A stretch of 64,000 bases of DNA from Lysobacter sp. cf310 (GTDB lineage Bacteria; Pseudomonadota; Gammaproteobacteria; Xanthomonadales; Xanthomonadaceae), in assembly GCF_900114355.1 (NCBI RefSeq), contig NZ_FOSS01000001.1, forward strand, positions 831,386-895,385, given 5' to 3'. Numbering within the stretch: position 1 is the stretch's first letter; every line of letters starts with the position of its first letter. Positions 10,653 through 21,250 of the stretch are shown one piece after another. The notes below the pieces were generated by a model. It made no database searches, was not told where the DNA came from, and saw nothing but the letters and a program-made list of their open reading frames with translations. The position numbers were made by a program, and so were the translations under genes.

Positions 10653-11561
10653 TCAGGCCGTGACCGGCTCGCCGTAGGCCACCGGCGGCGCGTCGACGTC
10701 GGTGTAGGTGACTTCTTCCCAGGCCGAACGCTCGGCCAGCAGGGCGCGCACCAGCTGATTGTTGAGCGCGTGACCGGACTTGTAGCCCTCGTAGGCGCCG
10801 ATGATCGGGTGCCCGGCCAGGTACAGGTCGCCGACCGCGTCGAGGATCTTGTGGCGCACGAATTCGTCGGCGTAGCGCAGGCCGTCGTCGTTGAGCACCC
10901 GGAACTCGTCCAGCACGATCGCGTTGTCCATCGAGCCGCCCAGGCCGAGGTTGCGCTCGCGCATGTACTCCAGGTCGCGCATGAAGCCGAAGGTGCGGGC
11001 GCGGCTGACCTCGCGGATGTAGTTCTCGGTGGAGAACTCCACTTCCGCGCGCGACTGCGAGGCCGGGATCGCCGGATGGTCGAACACCACCGTGAAGCCC
11101 AGGCGGAAGCCGTCGTAGGGCTCGAAGCGCGCGACCTTGTCGCCGTGGCGGACTTCGACCGGACGCTTGATCCGGATGAAGCGCTTGGGCGCCTCCTGCT
11201 CGGCGATGCCCGCCGACTGCAGCAGGAACACGAAGGGGCCGGCCGAACCGTCCATGATCGGCACTTCGGCCGCGGACAGTTCGATGAAGATGTTGTCGAT
11301 GCCCAGGCCGGCCAGGGCCGACAACAGGTGCTCGACGGTCATGACCTTGCCGGCGCCCTGGGTCAGGCCGGTGCACAGCACGGTCTCGGTGACCAGCTGG
11401 GCGGCCGCGGGGATCTCCACCACCGGATCCAGGTCGACGCGCCGGAACACGATGCCGCTGTCCACCGGGGCCGGGCGCAGGGTGAGAAAGACCTTCTCGC
11501 CGCTGTGCAGGCCCACGCCGGTGGCGCGGATCACGTTCTTGAGGGTGCGCTGACGCAACAT
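10653..11561 (-). CDS. lpxC: UDP-3-O-acyl-N-acetylglucosamine deacetylase LpxC
   Basis: Zinc deacetylase that commits UDP-acyl-GlcNAc to lipid A synthesis. The 302 residues are full length. Zinc ligands H78, H237 and D241 and the general acid H264 are all in place and match the numbering of the Pseudomonas enzyme. It is the last gene of the dcw-linked block, 387 bases downstream of ftsZ, and probably has its own promoter in that gap. No strong ribosome binding site is visible before ATG at 11561. Confidence 0.98.
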   Translation of the reverse strand: MLRQRTLKNVIRATGVGLHSGEKVFLTLRPAPVDSGIVFRRVDLDPVVEIPAAAQLVTETVLCTGLTQGAGKVMTVEHLLSALAGLGIDNIFIELSAAEVPIMDGSAGPFVFLLQSAGIAEQEAPKRFIRIKRPVEVRHGDKVARFEPYDGFRLGFTVVFDHPAIPASQSRAEVEFSTENYIREVSRARTFGFMRDLEYMRERNLGLGGSMDNAIVLDEFRVLNDDGLRYADEFVRHKILDAVGDLYLAGHPIIGAYEGYKSGHALNNQLVRALLAERSAWEEVTYTDVDAPPVAYGEPVTA

Positions 11562-11753
11562 GGTTCTGGGGAGGATCTGCCTGGGCTGCTGGGGAACGGC
11601 GGCCGGTCGTGGATTCTGGTTCTGCGGCCGACGCCATCACTATCGGGACGGGGTCGAAACCGCGCAAGGGTAGCACGCAGGACCCTGAACCTGAACGGAA
11701 AGGACGCAGTGTCCTACCCGGGTTCCCATACCGGATTCCCGCGCGGAGAAACC

Positions 11754-11789
11754 GACCGGTCGACCCGCCTAGGGACGGGTCGACCGGTC
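11754..11789. terminator. 14-base-pair hairpin between ftsZ and lpxC
   Basis: Perfect inverted repeat GACCGGTCGACCCG/CGGGTCGACCGGTC with an eight-base loop (11768-11775). It lies in the 387-base ftsZ-lpxC gap, which contains no gene. It could terminate or attenuate read-through from ftsZ into lpxC. Confidence 0.5.
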
Positions 11790-11826
11790 CAAACGCCGTG
11801 CGCCTGAGCGTGCGGCGGAGTGCTGC

Positions 11827-11859
11827 CCCCCGGGCCAGGGGACGAGTCCGGCCCGGGGG
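11827..11859. terminator. GC-rich hairpin downstream of ftsZ
   Basis: A 10-base perfect stem CCCCCGGGCC/GGCCCGGGGG surrounds a 13-base loop. This is the second strong hairpin in the ftsZ-lpxC gap, and no T-run follows it. Confidence 0.45.
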
Positions 11860-11867
11860 TGTACTGC

Positions 11868-11948
11868 AGGAGCGAGCTGAGAGAAGTGAGAAGTGAGCGA
11901 AAGCTGCGCTTACTCGCGCCTCACTCCTCTGCGCTCACTACTCGTTAC
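11868..11948. repeat. Degenerate CGAGT/GTGAG inverted repeat element abutting the ftsZ stop
   Basis: The left part carries runs of GAGC, GTGAG and GTGAG; the right part carries CTCAC, CTCACT and ACTCGTTACTC. The two sides are complementary in patches and end directly at the ftsZ stop codon (11949). A similar composition occurs at 53092-53190, suggesting a dispersed family. Confidence 0.45.
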
Positions 11949-13172
11949 TCAGTCCGCCTGCCGGCGCAGGAACGCCGGGATGTCCAGGTAGCTGCTGTCG
12001 TTGCCGAAGTCGGCCACGGCCGGGGCCGAGGTCTCGACCGGGCGCGAACCGCCGCGCAGGCTGCCGCCGAAGCTGGGCATCGGCGAGGACGGCATTTCGT
12101 CCATGGCCGAGAACTCCGGCTGGCCGGTGGTCGCATTGCGCACCAGCTGGATCGGGGCGCGCTGCGATTCGCGCTCGTAGCCCTGGCCGCGCACCGACTG
12201 CTTGGCGGCGACGCGGTTGAGGCCGGTGGCGACCACGGTGACCTTGACCTCGTCCTGCATGTCCGGATCGAGCACGGTGCCGATGACCACAGTCGCATCC
12301 TCAGAGGCGAAGCCCTCGATGGTGCGGCCGACCTCGTCGAACTCGGCCATGGTGAAGTCCGGACCGGCGGTGATGTTGACCAGGATGCCGTTGGCGCCGG
12401 ACAGGTTGACGTCGTCCAGCAGCGGGTTCTGGATCGCCGATTCGGCCGCGGCCTGGGCGCGATCGTCGCCGCGCGCCGAGCCGGTGCCCATCATCGCCAG
12501 GCCCATCTCGCTCATCACGGTGCGCACGTCGGCGAAGTCGACGTTGATCAGGCCCGGACGCACGATCAGGTCGGCGATGCCCTGCACGGCGCCCAGCAGC
12601 ACGTCGTTGGCGGCGCGGAAGGCCTGGATCATGGTCGCGTTGCGGCCGAGCACGGTGATCAGCTTCTCGTTCGGGATCGTGATCAGCGAGTCGCAGTGGT
12701 GCGACAGCTCCTCGATGCCCTTGAGCGCGACCTGCATGCGGCGACGGCCTTCGAACGGGAACGGCTTGGTGACCACGGCGACGGTCAGGATGCCCATCTC
12801 CTTGGCCAGCTGCGCCACCACCGGCGCGGCGCCGGTGCCGGTGCCGCCGCCCATGCCGGCGGTGATGAAGACCATGTCGGCGCCGGTCAGCGCGTCCATG
12901 ATGCGTTCGCGGTCTTCCAGCGCGGCCTGACGGCCGACTTCCGGATTCGCGCCCGCGCCCAGGCCCTTGGTGACGTTGCTGCCCAGCTGCAGCTGCAGCT
13001 TGGCGCCGCAGTTCTTGATCGCCTGGGCGTCGGTGTTGGCGGTGATGAACTCCACGCCGTCGACGTTGCCGCTGACCATGTGCGCCACGGCGTTGCCGCC
13101 GCCGCCGCCCACGCCGACGACCTTGATGACCGCGTTCGGGGCCATTTTTTCAACCAATTCGAAATGTGCCAT
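11949..13172 (-). CDS. ftsZ: Cell division GTPase FtsZ
   Basis: Tubulin-like GTPase that forms the division ring. The 407 residues carry the tubulin signature GGGTGTG (108-114) and the N-terminal GVGGGGGNAV loop. A variable linker (about 318-390) and the conserved C-terminal peptide (YLDIPAFLRRQAD) that binds FtsA and ZipA complete the protein. It is separated from ftsA by 176 bases holding a hairpin and probably a promoter. GAGGACGAGGAC precedes the ATG and serves as ribosome binding site. Confidence 0.99.
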   Translation of the reverse strand: MAHFELVEKMAPNAVIKVVGVGGGGGNAVAHMVSGNVDGVEFITANTDAQAIKNCGAKLQLQLGSNVTKGLGAGANPEVGRQAALEDRERIMDALTGADMVFITAGMGGGTGTGAAPVVAQLAKEMGILTVAVVTKPFPFEGRRRMQVALKGIEELSHHCDSLITIPNEKLITVLGRNATMIQAFRAANDVLLGAVQGIADLIVRPGLINVDFADVRTVMSEMGLAMMGTGSARGDDRAQAAAESAIQNPLLDDVNLSGANGILVNITAGPDFTMAEFDEVGRTIEGFASEDATVVIGTVLDPDMQDEVKVTVVATGLNRVAAKQSVRGQGYERESQRAPIQLVRNATTGQPEFSAMDEMPSSPMPSFGGSLRGGSRPVETSAPAVADFGNDSSYLDIPAFLRRQAD

Positions 13173-13258
13173 GTCCTCGTCCTCGTTATGTATTGCTAGT
13201 TATGGATACATCGCTGGTGCCGCATGAAAACCTTCGCCGCCGCCTCGCCTGCCCGCGC

Positions 13259-13280
13259 GATCCGGGCCCCAGCCCGGATC
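13259..13280. terminator. Hairpin in the ftsA-ftsZ gap
   Basis: Perfect nine-base stem GATCCGGGC/GCCCGGATC with loop CCCA. It lies between ftsA and ftsZ and could attenuate read-through so that ftsZ depends on a local promoter. There is no T-run. Confidence 0.35.
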
Positions 13281-13348
13281 CGGAATCGGCGCCGATCGCA
13301 TCCGGCTCGATTCCTTGAAACCCACGTCGCTCACGACCGTTCGCCCGG

Positions 13349-14587
13349 TCAGAATTCGCCGCGATACCAGTTCTTGATCTTGTTGAAGAAGCTGCCGGCG
13401 CGGCCGGTCGGAATCACCGAGCTGCGCCGCGGGTGTTCGATCTGGCTGCCCATCAGCAACAGGCCGACGCCGGTGGCGTGGACCGGGTTGCCGACCACTT
13501 CGCCCAAGCCGGTCACGTGCTGCGGAATGCCCACGCGCACCGGCATCTGCAGCATTTCCTCGGCCAGCTCGACCACGCCTTCCATCTTCGCGGCGCCGCC
13601 GGTCAGGACCATGCCCGCGCGCACGTGCTGTTCGAAACCCGAACGGCGCAGCTCGGCCTGGATCATTTCGAAGATCTCCTCGTAGCGCGCCTGCACCGCC
13701 TGCGCCAGCGAGTGGCGCGGCATGCGCCGCGGCGGCCGGTCGCCGACGCTGGGCACCTGGATCGATTCCTCGGCGGTGGCCATCTGCGCCAGCGCGCAGG
13801 CGTAGCGGACCTTGATCTGCTCGGCCTCGGGCGTGGGCGTGCGCAGCATGTGGGCGATGTCCTCGGTGACCTTGTCGCCGGCGATCGCCAGGCTGGCGCT
13901 GTGCGCGATCGCGCCCTGCACGAACACCGCGATGTCGGTGGTGCCGGCGCCGATGTCGACCAGGACCACGCCCAGTTCGCGCTCGTCGATGGTCAGCACC
14001 GCGGTGCTGGAGGCCAGCACGCTCAGCACCAGGTCGTCGACCTGCAGGCCGCAGCGCTGCACGCACTTGCTGATGTTGGCCGCGGCCGACTGCGCGCACA
14101 CCACCAGATGGGCGTGCACTTCCAGGCGCACGCCGCTCATGCCGACCGGGTTGCGGATGCCTTCCTGCGAATCGTCGAGCACGTAGTCGCGCGGGATCGC
14201 GTGCAGGATCTTCTGGTCGGCCGGGATCGCGACCGCCTTGGCCGCCTCCAGCACGCGGTCGAGATCGCCGTAGGTGACCTCGCCATCGCGGATCGGCGCG
14301 ATGCCCTGCGAATTGCGGCACTGCACGTGGTTGCCGGAAATGGAGGCGTAGACCGAGCGGATCTCGCAGCCGGCCATCAGTTCGGCTTCCTCGATCGCGC
14401 GCTGGATCGACTGCACCGTCGACTCGATATCGACCACCACGCCGCGCTTGAGCCCGCGCGATTCGTGCGATCCGATGCCGATGACCTCGATCGGGTTGCC
14501 GGGCGAGTACTCGCCCACCAGCGCGACCACTTTCGAGGTGCCGATGTCGAGGCCGACGATCAGCGATTTGTCGCCTTTGCGATTCAT
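13349..14587 (-). CDS. ftsA: Cell division protein FtsA
   Basis: Actin-like ATPase that tethers FtsZ to the membrane and recruits later division proteins. The 412-residue protein begins MNRKGDKSL and has the phosphate-1 loop GLDIGTSKV, the SHS2 (1C) domain (about 85-165), the second phosphate loop VDIGAGTTDI and the adenosine motif VLTGGAAKMEG. It ends in a basic amphipathic tail (FFNKIKNWYRGEF) that would bind the membrane. The ATG overlaps the ftsQ stop by four bases (ATGA), indicating coupled translation. Confidence 0.98.
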   Translation of the reverse strand: MNRKGDKSLIVGLDIGTSKVVALVGEYSPGNPIEVIGIGSHESRGLKRGVVVDIESTVQSIQRAIEEAELMAGCEIRSVYASISGNHVQCRNSQGIAPIRDGEVTYGDLDRVLEAAKAVAIPADQKILHAIPRDYVLDDSQEGIRNPVGMSGVRLEVHAHLVVCAQSAAANISKCVQRCGLQVDDLVLSVLASSTAVLTIDERELGVVLVDIGAGTTDIAVFVQGAIAHSASLAIAGDKVTEDIAHMLRTPTPEAEQIKVRYACALAQMATAEESIQVPSVGDRPPRRMPRHSLAQAVQARYEEIFEMIQAELRRSGFEQHVRAGMVLTGGAAKMEGVVELAEEMLQMPVRVGIPQHVTGLGEVVGNPVHATGVGLLLMGSQIEHPRRSSVIPTGRAGSFFNKIKNWYRGEF

Positions 14588-15339
14588 GACTTTTCCTGCT
14601 GCTGTTGCGTTGCGGCCGAAGGCGCCGTGACCGGCGCCCACGACAGCGCGAAACCATTGGTGTAGCGAAGGTCGGCGCGGGCCAGGATCTGCACCCGTTG
14701 CGCCAGCAAGCGCGGCATCAGCCGCACGAAGCGCGACAGCCGCGCGCGCGCCTGCTCGCGTCCGACCACGACTTCGGTACCGCCTGGGGCGGCGCCGTTG
14801 ACCAGGCCGAGGGTGCAACTGCCGCGCTGGTCGATCTCGACCCGCTGCACCTCCATCCCGATCGGCGCGAACATCGCGCGCGACTCGTTGTACAAAGCCA
14901 CCACCTCGGCCACCCGCGCTTCCGGGCCGGCGAACTGCGGCAGGCCCTTGGGCACCTCGATGCCCTGGGCCGGGAACAGCCGGCCCTGCTCGGACAGCAG
15001 GCGGTCGGTGCCCCAGCGCGCGAACGGCCGGTGCTCGGCCACGCTCACCTCCAGCACGTCCGGCCAGCGCTTGCGCACCTCGGCGTGCTCGACCCACGGC
15101 AGCTTGGCCACCGCGGCCTGCGCCGAGGCCAGATCGACCGCGAAGAAGCCGCGCTGCGCGTAAGGCAGCAGCGTGCGCCGCAACAGCGCCTCGTCGACGC
15201 GATCGAACTGCCCGGTCACGCGCAGCTTGCGCAAGGGCCATTGGCCCGCGCCGATCCAGCCGTTGAGCACGGCGACCACCGGCAGCGCGACCAGCGCCAG
15301 CGCGAGCAGCCAACCGATGAGGCGCAGCATGGCGTTCAC
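14584..15339 (-). CDS. ftsQ: Cell division protein FtsQ
   Basis: Bitopic divisome protein that bridges early and late division proteins through FtsB and FtsL. The 251 residues have one membrane helix (about 6-27), then a POTRA domain starting at [11 protein letters not shown] and a beta domain (to about 235). GTG at 15339 is chosen over ATG at 15330. An AGGAGG sits nine bases before the GTG but 18 before the ATG, and the GTG overlaps the ddl stop as GTGA. The stop overlaps the ftsA start. Confidence 0.95.
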   Translation of the reverse strand: MNAMLRLIGWLLALALVALPVVAVLNGWIGAGQWPLRKLRVTGQFDRVDEALLRRTLLPYAQRGFFAVDLASAQAAVAKLPWVEHAEVRKRWPDVLEVSVAEHRPFARWGTDRLLSEQGRLFPAQGIEVPKGLPQFAGPEARVAEVVALYNESRAMFAPIGMEVQRVEIDQRGSCTLGLVNGAAPGGTEVVVGREQARARLSRFVRLMPRLLAQRVQILARADLRYTNGFALSWAPVTAPSAATQQQQEKS

Positions 15340-16313
15340 GCCGTGGCACCTCCTTGCACGGTCGCCTCGAGCACGCGCCAGCACAGCTCGTCGTACTCGA
15401 TCCCGACCTGACGCGCCGCCTTGGGCACCAGCGAATGGCTGGTCATGCCCGGCGCGGTGTTGACCTCGATCAGATACAGCTGGCCGCTGACGCGATCGCG
15501 CATCACATCGACCCGGCCCCAGCCCTTGCAGCCGGCGGCGACGAAGGCGCGCATCGCGATGCGGCGGATCTCGTCCTCGACCTCGCCTTCCAGGCCCGGG
15601 CACAGGTATTGGGTGTCGTCGGCGATGTACTTGGCGTGGTAGTCGTACCAGGGGCCCTTGGGCACGATCCGGATCGACGGCAGCGCGGTGTAGCCGTCGC
15701 CATCGATCAGCACCGCGACGGTGAGCTCGTCGCCGATCACCATCTGCTCCATCAGCATCTCGCCCGGGTAGCGCGCGGCCAGGGCCACGGCCTCGTCGAT
15801 GTCGGCGTCGGCCAGCACGCGCGACACGCCCACGCTGGAACCTTCGCTGGACGGTTTGATGATCACCGGCAGGCCGATCTCGCGCGCCGCCGCGTGCACG
15901 TCCTCGCCCTTGGCGATGCGCTTGTAGCGCGGGGTCGGCAGGCCTTCGGCCATCCACACCTGCTTGGTGCGGATCTTGTCCATCGCCAGCGCCGAGCCGA
16001 GCACGTCCGAGCCGGTGTAGGGCACGCCCAGCGCTTCCAGCACGCCTTGCAGCACGCCGTCTTCGCCGCCGCCCTTGTTGCCGTGCAGGATATTGAACAC
16101 GCGATCGACGCGGCCGGCCTGGATCGCCTCGATCAACGCGGGAATGCCGTCGATCGCGAACGCGTCGACGCCGCGCGAGCGCAGCGCCTCGAGCACCCCG
16201 CGGCCGGAATCCAGCGACACCTCGCGCTCGGCGCTGGTGCCGCCCATGAGCACGGCGACCCGTCCGAACACGACAGGATCGGTGACGCGGAGCGGTGCGA
16301 ACTGCGAACTCAC
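15336..16313 (-). CDS. ddl: D-alanine--D-alanine ligase
   Basis: ATP-grasp ligase that makes D-Ala-D-Ala for the peptidoglycan stem peptide. The 325 residues include [16 protein letters not shown] at the N-terminus, the [10 protein letters not shown] motif, the ATP-binding loop [12 protein letters not shown], and [15 protein letters not shown] at the C-terminus. The start is GTG at 16313, overlapping the murC stop by four bases (GTGA). Its own stop overlaps the GTG of ftsQ in the same way. It corresponds to ddlB of E. coli by position. Confidence 0.96.
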   Translation of the reverse strand: MSSQFAPLRVTDPVVFGRVAVLMGGTSAEREVSLDSGRGVLEALRSRGVDAFAIDGIPALIEAIQAGRVDRVFNILHGNKGGGEDGVLQGVLEALGVPYTGSDVLGSALAMDKIRTKQVWMAEGLPTPRYKRIAKGEDVHAAAREIGLPVIIKPSSEGSSVGVSRVLADADIDEAVALAARYPGEMLMEQMVIGDELTVAVLIDGDGYTALPSIRIVPKGPWYDYHAKYIADDTQYLCPGLEGEVEDEIRRIAMRAFVAAGCKGWGRVDVMRDRVSGQLYLIEVNTAPGMTSHSLVPKAARQVGIEYDELCWRVLEATVQGGATA

Positions 16314-17755
16314 TTGGATTCTCCCTGGAAACCTTGGCTGGCGATCTGCTGCGCGGCGTGGCCGATGTCGCCGGCCCCCATCATCAGCAGCAGGTCGCCG
16401 TCGTTGAGGACGTCGGGCAGCACCGCGGCCAGTTCGGCCGCGCCGCCGACCACCACCGGATCGATGCGGCCGCGCGCGCGGATCGCGCGCGCCAGCGACT
16501 TGGCGTCGGCGCCGGCGATCGGCGCTTCGCCGGCCGGATAGATCTCGGTCAGCACCAGCGCGTCGACGCTGGACAGCACCGCTGCGAATTCGTCGAAGAG
16601 GTCGCGGGTGCGGCTGTAGCGATGCGGCTGGAACGCCACCACCAGACGCTTGTCCGGCCAGCCGCCGCGCGCGGCGGCGAACACGGCCTCGAGTTCCTTG
16701 GGGTGGTGGCCGTAGTCGTCGACCAGCTGCACGTTCGCGCCCTTGGCGGTGCGCAATTGCGCGAGCAGGTTGAAGCGACGGCCGATACCGGCGAAGTTCT
16801 GCAGCGCGCGCGCGATCGCGTCGGGTTGCACGCCCAGCTGCCAGCCCACCGCGGCCGCGGCCAGCGCGTTCTGCACGTTGTGGCGGCCGGGCAAGGCGAG
16901 GGTCACCGGGGTGCGGGTCGCGTCCGGCAGGCACAGGGTGAAGCGCATGTTCGGGCCGTGCTGCTCGACGTCCTCGGCGCGTACGTCGGCGGCCTCGTCG
17001 AAGCCGTAGGTCATGACGTGGCGCGGGGTTTCCGCGGCCAGCGCGGCGACCTTGGGGTCGTCGATGCACAACACCGCCAGGCCGTAGAACGGCAGGCGGT
17101 GCAGGAATTCCTCGAACGCGGCCAGAACCTTGGCGAAGTCGCCGCCGTAGTTTTCCAGGTGATCGGCGTCGATATTGGTGACGATCGCGATCTGCGGATT
17201 CAGGCGCAGGAAGCTGCCGTCGCTCTCGTCGGCCTCGGCCACCAGCCACTGGCCGCCGCCCAGGCGCGCGTTGGCGCCGGCGGCGAGCAACTGGCCGCCG
17301 ATCACGAAGGTCGGATCGATGCCGCCCTCGCCAAGCACGCTGGCGGCCAGCGAGGTGGTGGTGGTCTTGCCGTGGGTGCCGGCGACCGCGATGCCGCGGC
17401 GGAAGCGCATCAGTTCGGCCAGCATCTCCGCGCGCGGCACGATCGGAATGCGCTGCGCGCGCGCTTCCATCAGCTCCGGGTTGTCGCGCCTGATCGCGCT
17501 GGACACGACCACGCAGTCGCTGCCCAGCACGTTGGCGGCGGCGTGGCCGCGATGCACGGCGATGCCCAGCGACGCCAGGCGGCGGGTCACCGCGTTGTCG
17601 GCCATGTCCGAGCCGGACACCTGATAGCCCAGCGTGCACATGACCTCGGCGATGCCGCTCATGCCGGTGCCGCCGATGCCGACGAAATGCACGCGCGGGA
17701 AGGCCTTGGCGAGATCGCCCGTGTGCTGCAGCCGGCGGCGCAGGGCCGTACTCAT
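16310..17755 (-). CDS. murC: UDP-N-acetylmuramate--L-alanine ligase MurC
   Basis: First amino-acid ligase of peptidoglycan synthesis, adding L-Ala to UDP-MurNAc. The 481 residues have the Rossmann start [17 protein letters not shown], the ATP loop [11 protein letters not shown], the Mur ligase central domain and the C-terminal domain with DDYGHHPKE. The ATG at 17755 overlaps the murG stop (ATGA). The reading frame continues upstream inside murG, but that part has no Mur homology. Confidence 0.98.
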   Translation of the reverse strand: MSTALRRRLQHTGDLAKAFPRVHFVGIGGTGMSGIAEVMCTLGYQVSGSDMADNAVTRRLASLGIAVHRGHAAANVLGSDCVVVSSAIRRDNPELMEARAQRIPIVPRAEMLAELMRFRRGIAVAGTHGKTTTTSLAASVLGEGGIDPTFVIGGQLLAAGANARLGGGQWLVAEADESDGSFLRLNPQIAIVTNIDADHLENYGGDFAKVLAAFEEFLHRLPFYGLAVLCIDDPKVAALAAETPRHVMTYGFDEAADVRAEDVEQHGPNMRFTLCLPDATRTPVTLALPGRHNVQNALAAAAVGWQLGVQPDAIARALQNFAGIGRRFNLLAQLRTAKGANVQLVDDYGHHPKELEAVFAAARGGWPDKRLVVAFQPHRYSRTRDLFDEFAAVLSSVDALVLTEIYPAGEAPIAGADAKSLARAIRARGRIDPVVVGGAAELAAVLPDVLNDGDLLLMMGAGDIGHAAQQIASQGFQGESK

Positions 17756-18867
17756 GCCGGCTTCCTCATGTTCGATTGCTCCAGGACGATGTCCGCGACC
17801 CGTTCGGCCGCGTCGGGTTTGGCCAGCGCGCGCGCGGCCAGCGCCATCTGCAACAGGCCCTCGCGCTCGCCGAGAATTTCGATCGTGGCCGAGATGCGCT
17901 CGGCCAGGTCGCTGCTTTGCGGCAGCAGCTGGGCCGCGCCGCGGTCGACCAGGAACTGCGCGTTCTTGGTCTGGTGGTCGTCGACCGCCTGCGGGAACGG
18001 CACCAGCACGCTGCCCACGCCGGCCGCGCACAGCTCGGCCAGGGTCAGCGCGCCGGAACGGCAGATCACCAGGTCGGCCCAGGCATAGGCCGCGGCCATG
18101 TCGGCGATGAAGGGCTCCACCGATGCGGCCACGCCGGCCTCGGCATAGGCGCGCACCGCGTCCTCGCGCAGCTTCTCGCCGCACTGATGGCGCACTTCAT
18201 AGCTCAGGCGCCCGCGCAGGCCGGCGATCGCCTTGGGCACCGCCGCGTTGAGCGCGCGCGCGCCCTGGCTGCCGCCCAGCACCAGTAGGCGCAGCGGACC
18301 GCTGCGGCCGGCATAGCGTTCGGCCGGCGGCGCCAGCGCGGCGATCTCGGCGCGCACCGGGTTGCCGACGACCTCTTCCTTGCCGTTGGCGAAGGTGTCC
18401 GGAAAGCCGGTCAGCACCTGCCGCGCGAACCTGGCGAGCACGCGATTGGTCAGGCCCGGGGCGCGGTTCTGCTCGTGCACGATCAGCGGAATGCCGGTCA
18501 GGCGCGCGGCGATGCCGCCCGGCCCGGCCGCGTAGCCGCCGAAGCTGATCACCGCGCGCGGCTGGCGCTGGCGCAGCACCTGCGCCGCGGCGCGCACCGC
18601 GCCCAGCACCTTGAACGGCGCCGCCAGCAGCGCGGCCGCGCCCTTGCCGCGGATGCCGCGCACGGCGATGGTGTCGATCGCGATGCCGTGCTGCGGCACC
18701 AGACGCGTTTCCATGCCGCCATCGGCGCCCAGCCACAACACCGGCGCGCCGCGCGCGATCAGCGCGCGCGCGACCGCCAGGCCCGGGAAGATGTGCCCGC
18801 CGGTGCCGCCAGCGAGGATCATCACCGGACGCAGGTCGGAGTCGGTGGCGGCGCGGTTGGCGCTCAT
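17752..18867 (-). CDS. murG: MurG, undecaprenyl-PP-MurNAc-pentapeptide GlcNAc transferase
   Basis: Membrane-associated GT28 enzyme that converts lipid I to lipid II. The 371 residues include the N-terminal glycine loop [15 protein letters not shown], the [14 protein letters not shown] loop, the [15 protein letters not shown] motif and the UDP-GlcNAc-binding [10 protein letters not shown]. The ATG at 18867 overlaps the ftsW stop by four bases, and the stop overlaps the murC start. Confidence 0.98.
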   Translation of the reverse strand: MSANRAATDSDLRPVMILAGGTGGHIFPGLAVARALIARGAPVLWLGADGGMETRLVPQHGIAIDTIAVRGIRGKGAAALLAAPFKVLGAVRAAAQVLRQRQPRAVISFGGYAAGPGGIAARLTGIPLIVHEQNRAPGLTNRVLARFARQVLTGFPDTFANGKEEVVGNPVRAEIAALAPPAERYAGRSGPLRLLVLGGSQGARALNAAVPKAIAGLRGRLSYEVRHQCGEKLREDAVRAYAEAGVAASVEPFIADMAAAYAWADLVICRSGALTLAELCAAGVGSVLVPFPQAVDDHQTKNAQFLVDRGAAQLLPQSSDLAERISATIEILGEREGLLQMALAARALAKPDAAERVADIVLEQSNMRKPA

Positions 18868-20165
18868 GCCGTCCTCCCCAGGCTGGGTTCGATGCGCTGG
18901 CGCAGGCGGCTGGTGCCGCGCACCGGCTCGGCGGCGACGCCGGCCGGCAGCGGATTCGCGGTCGCCGGCACGCCGGCGGAGGGCTGCACCGCCTCGGTGC
19001 GCAGGCGCGCGACCTGGCGCTGGGCGCGGTCGAGTTCGTAGGACACGCGCAGCAGCACGCCCAGGGCGGCGCAGGTCATGATCACGCTGGAACCGCCCGA
19101 GGAAATCATCGGCAGGGTCAGGCCCTTGGTCGGCAACAGGCCCAGGTTCACGCCGATCGAGACGAAACTCTGCAGGCCGACCCACAAGGCGATGCCGAAG
19201 GCGACGTAGCCGGAGAAATGGCGGCGCATCTCCACGCACTTCAGACCGATCCACAGCGCGCGCCCGGTCAGCAGGGCATACATGCCGACCACGGCGCACA
19301 CGCCGACGAAACCGAATTCCTCGGCGATCACCGCCAGGATGAAGTCGGTATGCGCCTCGGGCAGATAGGACAGCTTCTGCACCGACGCGCCCAGGCCCAC
19401 GCCCAGCCACTCGCCGCGCCCGACCGCCATCAGCGCGTTGGTCAGCTGGTAGCCGGTCTTGAACGGGTCCGACCACGGATCCAGGAACGAGGTCAGTCGG
19501 CTCACGCGGTAGGGTTCGGCGATCGCGACGATCGCCAGCACCGGCAGACCGATCAGGACGGGGCCGAACATGCGCGGCATGTTCACGCCGCCCAGCACCA
19601 GCATGCCGGCGGTGATCGCCAGAATCAGCGAGGAGGAGCCGAAGTCGGGCTGCAGCAGCAGCAGGGCCACCAGCACCACCGCCACGCCGATCGGCTTCAG
19701 CATCGCCATCCAGGTCGCCGAGATGTCTTCGCTGAAGCGCTTGAGGTAACTCGCCAGCCACAGGATGTAGAGCAGCTTGACCGCCTCCACCGCCTGGAAA
19801 TTCGACACGCCCAGGTTCAACCAGCGACGCGCGCCGTTGACGCTTTTGCCGATGCCGGGTACGAACACCGCCAGCAGCAGCACCAGGCACACCAGCAGCA
19901 GCACCTGGTTGTACTGCTCCAGGGTCTTGAGCTCGGTGCGCATCAGCCACACCGCCGCCACCAGGCCCACGGCCAGGAAGATCGCGTGCTTGACCAGGAA
20001 GTAGAACGGGCCGACGTCGAGCCCGTCGGCGATGCCGATCGAGGCCGAGCCGACCATGACCAGACCGACGCAGGCCAGCGCGCACGACACCGCCAGCAGC
20101 CACGGATCGTAACGTCCGTGGATGGCGTCCAGTCGTGTTGCCTGGCGTGCGGCGGTGTCGTTCAT
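18864..20165 (-). CDS. ftsW: Lipid II polymerase / division protein FtsW
   Basis: SEDS-family glycosyltransferase that works with FtsI at the septum. The 433 residues have about ten membrane helices and the SEDS signatures [20 protein letters not shown], and [20 protein letters not shown] in the large periplasmic loop. The C-terminal cytoplasmic tail is proline and arginine rich. The A of its ATG is the last base of the mraY stop (TGATG). In E. coli murD lies at this junction; here it is absent. Confidence 0.98.
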   Translation of the reverse strand: MNDTAARQATRLDAIHGRYDPWLLAVSCALACVGLVMVGSASIGIADGLDVGPFYFLVKHAIFLAVGLVAAVWLMRTELKTLEQYNQVLLLVCLVLLLAVFVPGIGKSVNGARRWLNLGVSNFQAVEAVKLLYILWLASYLKRFSEDISATWMAMLKPIGVAVVLVALLLLQPDFGSSSLILAITAGMLVLGGVNMPRMFGPVLIGLPVLAIVAIAEPYRVSRLTSFLDPWSDPFKTGYQLTNALMAVGRGEWLGVGLGASVQKLSYLPEAHTDFILAVIAEEFGFVGVCAVVGMYALLTGRALWIGLKCVEMRRHFSGYVAFGIALWVGLQSFVSIGVNLGLLPTKGLTLPMISSGGSSVIMTCAALGVLLRVSYELDRAQRQVARLRTEAVQPSAGVPATANPLPAGVAAEPVRGTSRLRQRIEPSLGRTA

Positions 20166-21250
20166 CAGCGCACCTTCAAGGTCGCCAGGCCGACGAGGAC
20201 CAGCACCACCGAGATGATCCAGAAGCGCACGATCACGCGCGGCTCGGGCCAGCCCTTGAGCTCGAAGTGGTGGTGGATGGGCGCCATCCGGAACACGCGC
20301 TTGCCGGTCAGCTTGAACGAGGCGACCTGGATCATCACCGACAGGGTTTCGATCACGAACACGCCGCCCATGACCACCAGCACCAGTTCCTGGCGCACGA
20401 TCACCGCGACCGTGCCCAGCACCGCGCCCAGCGCCAGCGCGCCGATGTCGCCCATGAACACCATCGCCGGATAAGTGTTGAACCACAGGAAGCCCAATCC
20501 CGCGCCGGCGATGGCCGCGCAGATGATCACCAGCTCGCCCGCCCCCGGCACCTGCGGAATCTGCAGATAGTTGGAGAACACCGCATTGCCCGAGGCGTAG
20601 GCGAACACGCCCAGCGCGCAGGCCACCAGCACCGTCGGCATGATCGCCAGACCGTCGAGGCCGTCGGTCAGGTTGACCGCGTTGGAGAAGCCGACGATCC
20701 AGAAATAGGCGATCGCGATGAAGGTCACGCCCACCAGCGGCAGCGCGATCGACTTCAGCATCGGGATATAGAAGGTGGTCGCGGCCGGCGCATCGGCGGT
20801 GTAGTACAGGAAGATGCCCGCGGCCAGGCCGAAGATGGACTGCAGCAGGTACTTCCAACGCGACTTCAGACCGTTCGGGTCGCGGTGCACGATCTTGATC
20901 CAGTCGTCGTACCAGCCGATCGCGCCGAACGCCAGCATCACCGCCAGCACCAGCCAGACATAGCGGTTGCGCAGGTCGCCCCACAGCAGCACCGAGGCCA
21001 GCACGGTCATGATGATCAGGGCGCCGCCCATGGTCGGCGTGCCGGCCTTGGAGAAATGCGTCTGCGGGCCGTCCTGGCGGATCGGCTGGCCGCCCTTGTA
21101 CTGGGCGAGCTTGCGGATCACCGCCGGCCCCCACCACAACGACAGGCCCAGCGCGGTCAGGGCGCTGAGGATGCCGCGGAAGGTCAGATAGCCGAACAGG
21201 CCGAACAGGCTCTGCAGTTGTTCCAGCCAGCGCGTCAGTTCAAGCAGCAT
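20165..21250 (-). CDS. mraY: Phospho-MurNAc-pentapeptide transferase MraY
   Basis: Polytopic enzyme that transfers phospho-MurNAc-pentapeptide to undecaprenyl phosphate to form lipid I. The 361 residues carry the family motifs [12 protein letters not shown], the [13 protein letters not shown] aspartate motif, the [11 protein letters not shown] motif and the [11 protein letters not shown] histidine motif. About ten helices are present. It overlaps murF by 11 bases upstream and ftsW by one base downstream. Confidence 0.98.
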   Translation of the reverse strand: MLLELTRWLEQLQSLFGLFGYLTFRGILSALTALGLSLWWGPAVIRKLAQYKGGQPIRQDGPQTHFSKAGTPTMGGALIIMTVLASVLLWGDLRNRYVWLVLAVMLAFGAIGWYDDWIKIVHRDPNGLKSRWKYLLQSIFGLAAGIFLYYTADAPAATTFYIPMLKSIALPLVGVTFIAIAYFWIVGFSNAVNLTDGLDGLAIMPTVLVACALGVFAYASGNAVFSNYLQIPQVPGAGELVIICAAIAGAGLGFLWFNTYPAMVFMGDIGALALGAVLGTVAVIVRQELVLVVMGGVFVIETLSVMIQVASFKLTGKRVFRMAPIHHHFELKGWPEPRVIVRFWIISVVLVLVGLATLKVR

